Part shown: piece by piece, positions 10,010-20,110 of the stretch
Layout of the letters: each line of letters starts with the position of its first letter
How positions within the stretch are numbered: position 1 is the first letter of the stretch
The notes under the pieces: model-generated
Database searches by the model: none
What the model saw: the letters and a program-made list of their open reading frames with translations, nothing else
What the model was told of the DNA's origin: nothing
From: Candidatus Methanoplasma glyptotermitis
GTDB taxonomy: Archaea > Thermoplasmatota > Thermoplasmata > Methanomassiliicoccales > Methanomethylophilaceae
DNA: 52,677 nt
Assembly (NCBI GenBank): GCA_031267895.1
Contig: JAIRYF010000023.1
Coordinates: 1-52,677 of the forward strand
Direction of reading: 5' to 3'
Translations under genes and position numbers: made by a program

Positions 10010-10082
10010 AGTCCCGTAGTGTAGTGGTCAATCATGCTGGCCTTTGGAGCCGGCGACGGTGGTTCGAATCCGCCCGGGACTA
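10010..10082 (+). tRNA. tRNA-Gln (UUG)
   Basis: 73-nt cloverleaf. Acceptor arms AGTCCCG / CGGGACT pair fully. The anticodon stem CTGGC / GCCGG encloses the loop CTTTGGA with anticodon TTG. The T arm GTGGTTCGAATCCGC is standard, with discriminator A. CCA is not encoded. Confidence 0.95.
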
Positions 10083-10263
10083 CTCATTTCATCAGCCAGC
10101 AAACAAATTTCAAAAGAGATTAAATTGCAGATCGGCGGCCAATCAGTTATCGTACTGAAAATCGGTCCTCAGACCTGAGGTAACATCAGCTCGTATCAGC
10201 GTTTGAATAGCTTACGATGTGAATATTTCATTTCAGTTATCCTATCGTTCCTCGGCTTTCGTG

Positions 10264-10286
10264 CAACGGTCCCTTCCGGACCGTTG
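10264..10286. terminator. 9-bp hairpin downstream of the ABC exporter operon and tRNA-Gln
   Basis: CAACGGTCC and GGACCGTTG form a perfect stem around a CTTCC loop. A second hairpin (GTCCCGG / CCGGGAC, 10371-10390) lies nearer the ABC operon stop. Both are in the 355-bp gap 10083-10436 between the convergent tRNA-Gln and ABC operon, which otherwise shows no gene. A terminator role is inferred. Confidence 0.4.
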
Positions 10287-10436
10287 TATTATTAATCATT
10301 CATTCACAAATATGAAGAACATTTCCGCATCCGATATCCGTTGAATACTGCGCAATCTTCCAACTGTCAGGTCCCGGCTGGCGCCGGGACGGAACAATAA
10401 CGGCTCTGCGATATCTCCTCTCTGGACATCCCGCCC

Positions 10437-11111
10437 TTACATCTTCTCCGTCAATATGCCCCCATTCATGGTGAAATGCCTGTTTCCGAAGTTCGCGGTA
10501 TCCTGTTCGTGGGTAACCATCAAAACAGCAGTGCCGCTGCAATTTATCTTCTGGAACAACTCCATGACCTGCTGCGATGTTTCGGTGTCAAGGTCGCCGG
10601 TCGGTTCATCGGCGATAAGGACGGAAGGAGAATTTATCAGTGCTCTGGCAACCGCCGCCCTCCTCTGTTCCCCGCCCGAAAGAGCACGTGGAAGTGAGTC
10701 TGCCAGATCTTCTATCCCCATGCTCTCAAGCAGAGAAACGGCACGTTCCCGGGCATCTCCTGTTTTTCTTCTGAAGAGACTGTGAGGCAATAGAACATTC
10801 TCAAGCACGGTCAGATTTCCCAGAAGGCTGTGTCCCTGCGGAACGTACCCTATCTCGGAGTTCCTTATGAACGAACTTTCTCTGTCGCTGAGGGCCGAAA
10901 TATCCCTCCCCTTTACCATCACATTGCCGGATGTAGGACGGAGGAGACCCGCGACAAGATTCAGAAGCGTACTCTTTCCGCTTCCTGACCGACCCATTAC
11001 TGATATGAAATCGCCTTCTTCAACCTTAAGACTGACATCATGAACCGCATCGAACGGTCTGACGCCCCTTGAATATTCTTTGGTCAGTCCTGCTGTCTCT
11101 ATCTGTGCCAT
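10437..11111 (-). CDS. ABC transporter ATP-binding protein (MacB/LolD type)
   Basis: 224 residues. Walker A GRSGSGKST near residue 40, signature ALSGGEQRRAAVARAL, Walker B VLIADEPTGDLD and switch His in VTHEQD are all intact. The start at 11111 shares one base with the TGA of the upstream permease (TGATG), so translation is coupled. The LolD/MacB subclass energises export or lipoprotein-release-like functions rather than uptake. It works with the two upstream membrane proteins; the substrate is unknown. Confidence 0.92.
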   Translation of the reverse strand: MAQIETAGLTKEYSRGVRPFDAVHDVSLKVEEGDFISVMGRSGSGKSTLLNLVAGLLRPTSGNVMVKGRDISALSDRESSFIRNSEIGYVPQGHSLLGNLTVLENVLLPHSLFRRKTGDARERAVSLLESMGIEDLADSLPRALSGGEQRRAAVARALINSPSVLIADEPTGDLDTETSQQVMELFQKINCSGTAVLMVTHEQDTANFGNRHFTMNGGILTEKM

Positions 11112-12313
11112 CAGTTCCCCTCCGTGAATGCAGAATGTGTCTCCGAACGTCCGATTCTGCGTGCGGACCACATTGCGGTCAGCGGCCCTATTGCAAATGC
11201 AACGGCCGCCGACAGCATAACCGGCACAAGCACGGAAGATAATGAAGGTGCCAAATACGGGAGGCCCAATGCAGACCCGATACTGTCGCTGAACGGCAGT
11301 GTGAACAGCAGTGCCAACAATGCGCCGGTCAGAGCTCCCGCGATACTGATCAGCGACGACTCGCTCAGTACAAGGGAGAGCAACCTCATACGGGTGGCAC
11401 CCATCATCCTGAATGTCGCGAATTCTTTCTTTCTTTCGTTTATGCTCACTGAAAACAGTACGCCGAGGACTACAGCCGAAAGAAGCCACAGCATAACTTC
11501 GAACACCTTGATATAACCTACAAGCGACCCCATCTGCTGGGTGAGACTGACGGCAACCGTCTTCGACTGTATGATGTCAACGTTGATTCCGCTGAATCCT
11601 ATTTTCTCGGCGACGGATGCGGGGTCGTATCCAGACTCAATCTTTATGAGCACGGCAGATATCTGGGTGTCGATACCTTCAAGCGCGGTGAGCAGATATC
11701 CGCGCCGGTTTGCGTCTTCGGCTATATCTTTCATGGTCTCCTTCGTCATATACATCGACGTATCGAGACCCGTACCGGATTTGCTGAGCTTTGCAGCAAC
11801 CGGATAGTTTTCACCGAATATCTTCACTTTGCCGCCCTCGGTCACATCGATGCTGTATCCGACGACCAATTCCCCATCCCCTATCCCTCCCTTCAATGAC
11901 TCCTCGATCCACGGAGTTATCGTAAAGTCGGTGTCAGGGTCAAAGGCGATGATCTGAACGGGGAAGTCACAGCATTCGGCATCCGATACCGTTGTGAGGT
12001 AGAACTGAGTGGTTATTTTCGATATGCCTCTGATGCTATTCAGGCCGTCTGTGATGCTTTCGTCCATGTAGAATGCTGTGGGTTCTCCCTTTATCAATAC
12101 CGCTTCGGCATCGTATCCGCTTCCGCCCGGTACGAGCATGATATCCGCACCCAGTCTCTTTTCCACATTATCTGCACCGTTACCCATGCTTATCGCAAGA
12201 ATCGATCCTGCGGCCAGTGAGAAAGATAAGACGGCAACGACGGTCATCAGTCCGATTGTCCTGAACGGTCTTGCCGAAATATTCCGTAAGGAAAGGGCAT
12301 CCGTGTTACGCAC
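11111..12313 (-). CDS. ABC transporter permease (MacB/FtsX family)
   Basis: 400 residues with the MacB/FtsX plan. A transmembrane helix lies near residues 20-42, then a large extracytoplasmic MacB periplasmic-core-like domain of about 220 residues (GADIMLVPGGSGYDAEAV), then three C-terminal helices separated by the SINERKKEFATFRMMGATRM coupling region. It overlaps the DUF4418 gene by 8 nt upstream and the ATPase by 1 nt downstream, so the three form one operon. Mechanotransmission-type export is known for the family; the cargo here is not evident. Confidence 0.9.
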   Translation of the reverse strand: MRNTDALSLRNISARPFRTIGLMTVVAVLSFSLAAGSILAISMGNGADNVEKRLGADIMLVPGGSGYDAEAVLIKGEPTAFYMDESITDGLNSIRGISKITTQFYLTTVSDAECCDFPVQIIAFDPDTDFTITPWIEESLKGGIGDGELVVGYSIDVTEGGKVKIFGENYPVAAKLSKSGTGLDTSMYMTKETMKDIAEDANRRGYLLTALEGIDTQISAVLIKIESGYDPASVAEKIGFSGINVDIIQSKTVAVSLTQQMGSLVGYIKVFEVMLWLLSAVVLGVLFSVSINERKKEFATFRMMGATRMRLLSLVLSESSLISIAGALTGALLALLFTLPFSDSIGSALGLPYLAPSLSSVLVPVMLSAAVAFAIGPLTAMWSARRIGRSETHSAFTEGN

Positions 12314-12743
12314 TCTCCGTCTTTCTCGATACAGATATGAAGATTGCCGACAGCAGTATCAACAGCACGCTCAGAATCGTTATTGCCAGCGGTGCCGGCA
12401 GTGCATGGTCGTGACAGTGCATCATCTCGTTAGCGCAGATGCCTATGAGGGACACCGCCATAATTGCGGCAAGTGCCGAATTGATCATAACTCCTATGCC
12501 AAGTCCGATGCCTATATGACGGAACTTTTCAAAAAGAGATGTCATGACAGAAATCGAACCAAGAAGTGCTATAACCGCACCGATGCCCAATTCCGCCCTG
12601 GATGTCCAATAACAGACCATCTTCGTTGCCCCGGGCTCACATACGTCGAACGGCCCGATGCCCGGCTGCGGACCGATCGCAATCAGCAGACCCACCGCAA
12701 CGATGGCCAGCGAGATTATTGTTCCGAGGTTCAGTTTTACCAT
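12306..12743 (-). CDS. DUF4418 family membrane protein
   Basis: 145 residues with four predicted helices. After the first helix come the DUF4418-type signature residues MVCYWTSRAELGIGAV, and a central CANEMMHCHDH region carries Cys and His that could bind metal. The ATG at 12743 is preferred over a GTG at 12752, because GTGAT just upstream can serve as ribosome binding site. DUF4418 genes commonly sit beside MacB-type ABC exporters, as here. Function is not established. Confidence 0.8.
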   Translation of the reverse strand: MVKLNLGTIISLAIVAVGLLIAIGPQPGIGPFDVCEPGATKMVCYWTSRAELGIGAVIALLGSISVMTSLFEKFRHIGIGLGIGVMINSALAAIMAVSLIGICANEMMHCHDHALPAPLAITILSVLLILLSAIFISVSRKTESA

Positions 12744-12798
12744 TGTTATCACATATAGATACAGTACAATTGAGATGAGAGAGTGCTATATCAAAACT

Positions 12799-12832
12799 AT
12801 TGCAATAATTATTCATATGATAATGGAGCAAT
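12799..12832. promoter_or_regulatory. Dyad upstream of the DUF4418-ABC operon (operator candidate)
   Basis: The imperfect inverted repeat ATTGC-N-ATTAT ... ATAAT-N-GCAAT is centred on CATATG. It lies just upstream (minus orientation) of a TATA-like TTTTGATATAGC at 12786-12797. The placement suits a regulator of the exporter operon; no regulator gene is adjacent. Confidence 0.35.
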
Positions 12833-12867
12833 GTCAGGGCCGTACAGAACATGCCCGTATTGAGCCT

Positions 12868-13074
12868 GAGTTCGACAGTTGATTTCGTTATTGAGAAAAT
12901 TTGACAGGAGAGCTTGCGCTGATAATCAGGCTGCGGGAGTTCCGTATTTTACCGATGTTCCCGGGGTCTGAAGGGGGCTTTCAGCCCCCGCAGACACCGG
13001 AAACACCGGCAGAAAGAGGTCATGAATTCCTCAGAATGCAGCGCAAGCTCTCCCGAACATCAACTGTCGAACTC
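12868..13074. mobile_element. MITE-like element derived from the IS4-type element at the right edge
   Basis: About 207 bp bounded by GAGTTCGACAGTTGAT (12868-12883) and its exact inverted complement (13059-13074). The inverted ends extend inward through GAGAGCTTGCGCTG with an indel. The interior shares with 52180-52325 the hairpin GGGGGCT-TTC-AGCCCCC flanked by GTCTG / CAGAC, and the last codons of the transposase. There is no coding capacity, so it is an internally deleted non-autonomous copy. It abuts the stop codon of the ferredoxin gene echF. Confidence 0.7.
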
Positions 13075-13079
13075 GGGCA

Positions 13080-13451
13080 TCATCTGTCATTGCGTGGTGT
13101 TACCTTCTTCGGGACAGGGATCTTCCTGAGACCTGTCCGTCTGTCACAGTCCGGTGCGGTATATTCCTTCTCCATGCGGAGACATTTTTTCGGACAGATC
13201 TCCGTGCAGTGTCCGCATTGGACACACCCCATCATGTCTATCTCCCATGTTGCCTCGGCCTTGTCGACAGCCAGTGCGTCAGCCGGACACTTCCTCGCGC
13301 ACATGCCGCACAGAATGCATTCCGAAGCATCGATTTCTATCCTGCCGCGCGTCCGTTCTTCCCACTCTCTGGGCACCGCAGGATACTTGGCAGTGGCCGG
13401 TCTCCTGAACAGGCTCCCGAGAATAAGTCCGGATATCCTGAATGCACCCAT
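13080..13451 (-). CDS. echF: Ech hydrogenase ferredoxin-type subunit EchF
   Basis: 123 residues with two [4Fe-4S] motifs, CILCGMCARKCP (Cys45, 48, 51, 55) and CVQCGHCTEICP (Cys76, 79, 82, 86). It is the polyferredoxin subunit that passes electrons from soluble ferredoxin to the NiFe module. It lies 4 nt after echE and is the last gene of the echABCDEF operon; a MITE begins 5 nt after its stop. Confidence 0.9.
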   Translation of the reverse strand: MGAFRISGLILGSLFRRPATAKYPAVPREWEERTRGRIEIDASECILCGMCARKCPADALAVDKAEATWEIDMMGCVQCGHCTEICPKKCLRMEKEYTAPDCDRRTGLRKIPVPKKVTPRNDR

Positions 13452-13455
13452 TCCG

Positions 13456-14538
13456 TCACCTCTCCGTACAGCTTATGCAGGGATCTATCGTCAGTATTAT
13501 CACAGGCACATCTGCCAAGTCGCAGCCCTGCAGCATTCTGACCATGGAGGGCAGATTCATATTCGTAGGCGTCCTGACCCTCATCCTCTCAAGATATCTG
13601 GTACCGTTTCCTCTCACATAGTAGAGTGCTTCGCCGCGGGGCTGTTCCAGCCTCATCATGAATTCTCCTGCCTGAAGAGGGCCTCTGACCTGCACTTCCA
13701 CTGGACCGTCCGGCATCACGGAGGCTGTTTTCTCCACAATATCAAAAGATTGATTCAGCTCGGATATCCTGACCTTACATCTTGCATAACAGTCCCCTCC
13801 CTCCCCGATCACAGGTTCGAATCCAAGTTCGCCGTATTTGCACATGCCATTCAGCCTCATATCCTGATATACCCCGGATGCACGGGCTACCGGTCCGACC
13901 GCGCAGAGTTCTTCCGCGTCCTCTTTGGACAGAATACCGACACCGCAGAGCCTGCTCTTTACCGAGGTGTCTCTGAGGAACACATCCGTCAGTTTCCGAG
14001 TCTCCTTCCTTGTCTCCCTCACTTCCGACACTATCCTGTCCAGCATCTCCTCTTCAACATCTCTCCTGACCCCGCCGACTTTGCAGACCGAATGAATAAC
14101 CCTTCCGCCGGTGGTCAGGTCGAACATGTTCAGAATCCTCTCGCGGACCTTCCACGTATGCATGAAAAGACTCTCGAATCCGAGGGCATCGGCGGTGAGG
14201 CCGAGCCAAAGCATATGGCTGTGTATCCGGGACAGTTCATGCCACATTGTTCTGAGGTAATCTGCTCTTTCGGGCACCTCGACACCCATCAGTCCCTCGA
14301 CCGCTGTGACATATCCCAGTCCGTGGCCGAAACTGCATATTCCGCATATCCTCTCGATGACATAGACCAATTCGGGATATTCTCTGACCTCTGCCAATTT
14401 TTCAAGTCCTCTGTGTATGAAACCTATCGACGGTACTGCCTCGATCACCTTTTCATCTTCTATCACAAGATCCAGATGCACAGGTTCCGGAAGTATTGGG
14501 TGCTGAGGTCCGAACGGAATTACAGTCCTTTTTCCCAA
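13456..14538 (-). CDS. echE: Ech [NiFe]-hydrogenase large subunit EchE, TTG start
   Basis: 360 residues. Both metal-binding motifs are present: RICGICSFGH (Cys65, Cys68, His72) and the C-terminal DPCISCTER (Cys354, Cys357), so it is a true hydrogenase and not a NuoD homologue. The protein ends right after the last motif, without the cleavable extension of most NiFe hydrogenases, as expected for Ech. The start is TTG at 14538: GGAGG sits 8 nt upstream inside the end of echD, and translation from there gives the family start GKRTVIPFGPQHP. Confidence 0.93.
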   Translation of the reverse strand: MGKRTVIPFGPQHPILPEPVHLDLVIEDEKVIEAVPSIGFIHRGLEKLAEVREYPELVYVIERICGICSFGHGLGYVTAVEGLMGVEVPERADYLRTMWHELSRIHSHMLWLGLTADALGFESLFMHTWKVRERILNMFDLTTGGRVIHSVCKVGGVRRDVEEEMLDRIVSEVRETRKETRKLTDVFLRDTSVKSRLCGVGILSKEDAEELCAVGPVARASGVYQDMRLNGMCKYGELGFEPVIGEGGDCYARCKVRISELNQSFDIVEKTASVMPDGPVEVQVRGPLQAGEFMMRLEQPRGEALYYVRGNGTRYLERMRVRTPTNMNLPSMVRMLQGCDLADVPVIILTIDPCISCTER

Positions 14539-14539
14539 G

Positions 14540-14908
14540 TCATTCGCCTCCTTCGTTCTCGGGAAGCCATGGCGTCGGTTTTGACAGTACGAAAAACTTC
14601 CCTCCGCGATTCGGCCTGCTGCCGGTGAATTCGATACCGAATAGATCATGAATCTCACTCTCATATATGGATGCCGGCTGATAGATCCCCGTTATGCTTT
14701 CCATTCCTCCGCCGTTCCGAACGGTGGCTTTTATGTTAAACAATTCGTGATCCAGGTCAAAGGAATAGATTAATTCAGTGTCGCCTTCGATGTTCGAAGC
14801 GCATATCTGACACAGTCTGTACTTCTCCGTTTTGAATCCTCTGATTATTTCGGTCAGATCCTCGGCTTTGATCTCCTCGAAATTCTGAATCCTGTAGTGA
14901 CACTTCAT
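14540..14908 (-). CDS. echD: Ech hydrogenase subunit EchD (NuoC-like)
   Basis: 122 residues. The segment ASIYESEIHDLFGIEFTG matches the conserved NuoC/30-kDa signature. It is the peripheral-arm subunit that sits against EchE. Its start overlaps the echC stop, and its stop is 1 nt from the echE TTG, so the three are tightly coupled. Confidence 0.85.
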   Translation of the reverse strand: MKCHYRIQNFEEIKAEDLTEIIRGFKTEKYRLCQICASNIEGDTELIYSFDLDHELFNIKATVRNGGGMESITGIYQPASIYESEIHDLFGIEFTGSRPNRGGKFFVLSKPTPWLPENEGGE

Positions 14909-15363
14909 TAGGACACCTCCGATATCTTATTTTTTGATGCTCTGACAGTGTCTCTCTTCTTCTCAAGGATCTCTAACCCTTTCACGACCCCGTCGATTAT
15001 GGCTTCGGGTCTCGCTGCGCATCCGGGCACGTATACGTCGACCGGTATCACCCTGTCGATACCTCCCACCACATTGTAACATCTTCTGAACACACCTCCC
15101 GATGCAGCGCATACTCCGACTGCGATCACTGCCTTCGGTTCAAGCATCCCTTCGTAGATCTGTCTGATGACAGGTGCGTTCTTCTCGTTCACGGATCCGG
15201 TAACGAGGAAAATATCCGCGTGTTTGGGGTTCCCTGTGTTTATTATTCCGAATCTTTCGATATCATACAGCGGTGTCAGACATGCCAGCACCTCGATGTC
15301 GCATCCGTTGCAGCTGGAACCGTCATAGTGTATAAGCCAAGGTGATTTTGATGTGTTCGACAT
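14908..15363 (-). CDS. echC: Ech hydrogenase small subunit EchC (NuoB-like)
   Basis: 151 residues. SCNGCDIE (Cys18, Cys21), GVCAASGG (Cys85) and VPGCAARPE (Cys115) give the four ligands of the proximal [4Fe-4S] cluster. It carries electrons between EchF and the NiFe centre of EchE. It overlaps echD by 1 nt and lies 3 nt after echB. Confidence 0.92.
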   Translation of the reverse strand: MSNTSKSPWLIHYDGSSCNGCDIEVLACLTPLYDIERFGIINTGNPKHADIFLVTGSVNEKNAPVIRQIYEGMLEPKAVIAVGVCAASGGVFRRCYNVVGGIDRVIPVDVYVPGCAARPEAIIDGVVKGLEILEKKRDTVRASKNKISEVS

Positions 15364-15366
15364 TTC

Positions 15367-16239
15367 TCAAGCCTCCAGTGCAAAAAGCACGATAATATTG
15401 CCCAAACCGAATACCAGTGCCACCGGCCATGCGCTCTTCAGAGCCGATTGCCACTTCATCCTCGCGAAGCTGTTGTCGATCAGTATCTCAAACACATACA
15501 CCGATATGCACACAGCCAAACCTATAACATATCCGAGGATGCTGCCGTCACAGAAGAACAGAATTATGAATCCCAGCAAAAGTATATTCTCGTACCAGTG
15601 TATGATCTCCGTCATCGCAAGAGTCTTCCCCGAGAACTCCGTGCTGATTCCCTTTACGAGTTCCTGGTGTGCATGATGGGACATGCCTATATCGAACGGC
15701 GACTTCCTCAGCTTGATCGTCAGGATGAAAACAAACCCGATAAATATGCCGAATAGATGGACTATCGGCATACTGCCGCCGGTCGCTATGTCGATTATTC
15801 TGAAGCTTCCGCTGAAGACATAGAATCCTATGGCCGTAAACAGTACCATCGGCTCATACGCCATGGTGAGATACAGTTCCCTTTCCGCACCGATCTGCGA
15901 GTACGGAGAGTTAGACGAAAATGCGGCCACCAGCAGCAGTACCGTCGAAAGCATCAGCATGAACACCGCAAGCATCAGATCCCCACCGGCAAAGAATACA
16001 GCACCCGTTATCACCATGAATATGAGCGAGCACAGAACATAGAACTCCTGGACACCGCCGGCCGACGGCCTTTCTTTGTCTGCGAGCTTCCTCACATCAT
16101 AATACGGCTGAAGTATCGGAGGGCCTTTTCTTCTCTGCATCCTGGCGGATATGATCCTATCGGCACCGGCAAGCAAGAGTCCCAGCAGAGGAGCCGATAT
16201 GACGTAACATACCATTGATATTATCTGAACGGACTCCAT
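15367..16239 (-). CDS. echB: Ech hydrogenase membrane subunit EchB (NuoH-like)
   Basis: 290 residues and about eight helices. The early loop ADRIISARMQRRKGPPILQPYYD is the conserved NuoH/EchB signature, and a later SPFDIGMSHHAHQEL segment with its acidic residues corresponds to the quinone/proton-path region. The start at 16239 shares one base with the echA TGA (TGATG). It connects the peripheral arm to the ion-pumping EchA. Confidence 0.92.
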   Translation of the reverse strand: MESVQIISMVCYVISAPLLGLLLAGADRIISARMQRRKGPPILQPYYDVRKLADKERPSAGGVQEFYVLCSLIFMVITGAVFFAGGDLMLAVFMLMLSTVLLLVAAFSSNSPYSQIGAERELYLTMAYEPMVLFTAIGFYVFSGSFRIIDIATGGSMPIVHLFGIFIGFVFILTIKLRKSPFDIGMSHHAHQELVKGISTEFSGKTLAMTEIIHWYENILLLGFIILFFCDGSILGYVIGLAVCISVYVFEILIDNSFARMKWQSALKSAWPVALVFGLGNIIVLFALEA

Positions 16240-18149
16240 CACACTATACCTCCCCACACAAGTAGAGAACATGTCAGAAGACATACCGTCACCGAGGCGG
16301 CGATCACGGCTCCCGTGTTTCCTGCTCTCTTTTCTCCGAACCATTCTTTCATATACCAATTCCTAAATGAGATATTTACTTCCGTGTCCGCCGAACCTAT
16401 AAAGGTAAGATTATCGCCGGTACCGACGCCCCCCATGTATATCTGTCCTGTCCTGACTTTTTTGCCTCTGAAAAAGACAAGAGGCAGCAGAATCATCAGC
16501 ATCATCACTGCGCTCATTATGTACAGGTTAGCAGACGGCAGGGCCATATACGATACCGATCCAAACATGTTTCCTATCAAAGGGGCCAGAATGTGCTCCG
16601 ACATTATCGGGAACAATATGCATAGTGCAACGACAAGATGTGCAAACGTTCCTATGGCAAACCATTCCTGTCTATGCACAGTCATCTCTGTGTTCTCTCT
16701 TCCTGCCATAACCGCAACCATCTTGCCCAGCCACTTGCCCCAATAGAACACCGTGACGGCACTGCCGAAACACACGCAGACTATCAACACGATACTCTCT
16801 GCATTGACAAACGATGCTATGGCCGTCCATTTCGCAACCAGCATGCCAAAAGGTGCCAGAAACATCCCGGCTATGCCGATTATCATCATGCCCGCCAACT
16901 TCGGCATTCTGGAAAACAGACCGTCCATATCTTCAATATCTCTGCTGCCTATGTGGTGTTCCGCCGTACCGACACAGAGAAACAACAAAGATTTAGTTAC
17001 TGCGTGAAATATCGTCAGCATGATTGCGGCCCATACGGCTTCCTCGGTTCCGACCCCAGCGCATGCGATTATCAGACCAAGGTTTGCTATGGTTGAGTAC
17101 GCCAGAACGCGCTTCGCATTACTTTGAGAGACTGCTGCCATGGATGCCAGCAGAAATGTGGTGCCTCCCACAAGCATTGCCAACATACCTGCCGAATTCA
17201 GTCCGAGAATCGGGGACAGCTTGATCACCATAAACACCCCCGCCTTAACCATTGTCGAAGAATGCAGCAGAGCTGATATCGGTGTAGGAGCGACCATCGC
17301 ACCCAGAAGCCAGGAATGGAACGGCATCTGTGCGGCTTTTACCATGCCCGCGAACACCAGAAGTCCGGCCGGAAGCATCACCGATGCTCCGGACAGTCCC
17401 GCATCAAGAAATCGGTTCATCTCCGCTATACCCAAATCATTCCCTGCAATGATGATCGCAAACGCAAATCCGATTCCTCCCAGAAGATTCATTGTCAGAG
17501 CGCGGAAAGAGCTGTTTACAGCTTCGTCTGTCTTCGTGTACCCTATCAAAAGAAATGAGCATACGGTGGTTACCTCCCAGAAGAACAGCATCCATGTCAG
17601 GTTGTTAGACAGGACAATCCCGAACATCGCAGATAAGAATACAAACATCAGAAAGAAAAATTGCGGCCTCCTGTCTTCTTTCTCCGGGTTATGGTGCTGA
17701 AAATCTCTCATATATCCTATGGCGTAGATTATTATCAGACTGCCTGCTATCCCAATTATCAGCACCATTATTGAGGAGAGACCGTCAATGTAAAGATTGT
17801 TGGCGGCATGAATGCCGTGTCCGATGCCGAATTCAAAAGATAACACGAGTACTGCCTGAATAACAGCGAGTACCGAGGCAAGATACCTTTTATGTCTGAC
17901 ACCCATGCAGAACAGACCCGCCGCAAGAAGTATCTCCGCCAAAAGAATTGAATATGAAATTATGTCGCTGCCGAGTTCGAACAGCACAAGACCCCGCCCT
18001 CCGTATCGGATGACCAGCAGTACCGATACTGCCATTATTACAGCAACAGAAGCCGTCACCGCCGCACTCCTCTGCCTCTCGCTTTTCATGAACAGCATGA
18101 TGATCGCAGCGAATACGGGAAACAGAATAAGGAACAGGATCAGGAACAT
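16239..18149 (-). CDS. echA: Ech hydrogenase antiporter-like membrane subunit EchA (NuoL-like)
   Basis: 636 residues with about 15 helices. The conserved proton-translocation segment (LTWMLFFWEVTTVCSFLLIG, then MPFHSWLLGAMVAPTPISALLHSS) is intact. It is the presumed H+ or Na+ pump of the complex. The ATG at 18149 is chosen over the in-frame ATG at 18293 because the protein then starts directly with its first helix and a TATA box lies about 34 nt upstream. First gene of the ech operon. Confidence 0.92.
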   Translation of the reverse strand: MFLILFLILFPVFAAIIMLFMKSERQRSAAVTASVAVIMAVSVLLVIRYGGRGLVLFELGSDIISYSILLAEILLAAGLFCMGVRHKRYLASVLAVIQAVLVLSFEFGIGHGIHAANNLYIDGLSSIMVLIIGIAGSLIIIYAIGYMRDFQHHNPEKEDRRPQFFFLMFVFLSAMFGIVLSNNLTWMLFFWEVTTVCSFLLIGYTKTDEAVNSSFRALTMNLLGGIGFAFAIIIAGNDLGIAEMNRFLDAGLSGASVMLPAGLLVFAGMVKAAQMPFHSWLLGAMVAPTPISALLHSSTMVKAGVFMVIKLSPILGLNSAGMLAMLVGGTTFLLASMAAVSQSNAKRVLAYSTIANLGLIIACAGVGTEEAVWAAIMLTIFHAVTKSLLFLCVGTAEHHIGSRDIEDMDGLFSRMPKLAGMMIIGIAGMFLAPFGMLVAKWTAIASFVNAESIVLIVCVCFGSAVTVFYWGKWLGKMVAVMAGRENTEMTVHRQEWFAIGTFAHLVVALCILFPIMSEHILAPLIGNMFGSVSYMALPSANLYIMSAVMMLMILLPLVFFRGKKVRTGQIYMGGVGTGDNLTFIGSADTEVNISFRNWYMKEWFGEKRAGNTGAVIAASVTVCLLTCSLLVWGGIV

Positions 18150-18178
18150 AGCATCACAGCAGCCGGTGTTACCACGCC

Positions 18179-18188
18179 TTATATGATA
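18179..18188 (-). promoter_or_regulatory. TATA box of the ech operon
   Basis: ATCATATAAG on the minus strand, about 34 nt before the echA start. Nothing else explains transcription of the six-gene operon separately from the upstream 16S gene. Confidence 0.5.
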
Positions 18189-18375
18189 TTTCAGAGTTCC
18201 CATGCGCTGATCAGCACAAAGACATAACATACAGGAATCAATTTTATGATATCTCAGGACATAGGTCCCTTGGAAAGGAAGAACAAATAGCATCGCGCTA
18301 TTTTACGGGATGGGGGAAATTTTTCACCGCGGCCATTGAGGGGAAAACTTCGACTCCCGCCCGGCACAATTCCGG

Positions 18376-18390
18376 CGGCTGCAACAGCCG
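18376..18390 (-). terminator. Hairpin between 16S rRNA and echA
   Basis: CGGCTG and CAGCCG pair around a three-base loop. It follows the 16S processing stem in the direction of transcription and may end the rRNA transcript. Confidence 0.35.
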
Positions 18391-18473
18391 GGTCCAAGAT
18401 CGACGATGATCCGGAAACACCCTAAACAAAAATCCAAAATTGATGACATTGACGTTCGATGCTACGTTTAGTG

Positions 18474-18487
18474 CATGGTAAGCTGCC
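18474..18487 (-). other. 3' arm of the 16S pre-rRNA processing stem
   Basis: CATGGTAAGCTGCC here is complementary, with one G-U pair, to the sequence at 20097-20110 on the other side of the 16S gene. Pairing would loop out the mature rRNA for processing, as in the bulge-helix-bulge pathway of archaea. Confidence 0.6.
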
Positions 18488-18498
18488 TAGGAATTGCG

Positions 18499-18523
18499 GG
18501 AAAATCACTTACGCTGATTTTCC
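18499..18523 (-). other. 9-bp hairpin in the 16S trailer
   Basis: GGAAAATCA and TGATTTTCC form a perfect stem with a 7-nt loop. A further hairpin (AGGGTGGGG / CCCCACCCT, 18553-18576) lies directly after the mature 3' end. Both are in the trailer of the pre-rRNA. Confidence 0.5.
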
Positions 18524-18580
18524 TTGCAATACTATACGCTTATTTGTTTTTGAGGGTGGGGGTTGAACCCCACCCTGCGT

Positions 18581-20050
<1,470 letters not shown>

Positions 20051-20096
20051 CAAATCCTTGTGACTTTATCACGTCTTTGGATGGATGAAAGAAACT

Positions 20097-20110
20097 GGCA
20101 GTTTACCATG
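20097..20110 (-). other. 5' arm of the 16S pre-rRNA processing stem
   Basis: The plus strand reads GGCAGTTTACCATG, the partner of the arm at 18474-18487. It lies about 47 nt upstream of the mature 5' end. Confidence 0.6.

Noticed and set aside
12901-14628. 575-codon open frame on the plus strand
   Set aside because: It lies antisense to echF and echE, which have clear catalytic motifs, and its sequence is rich in His, Arg and Pro like a shadow frame. It also crosses the MITE.
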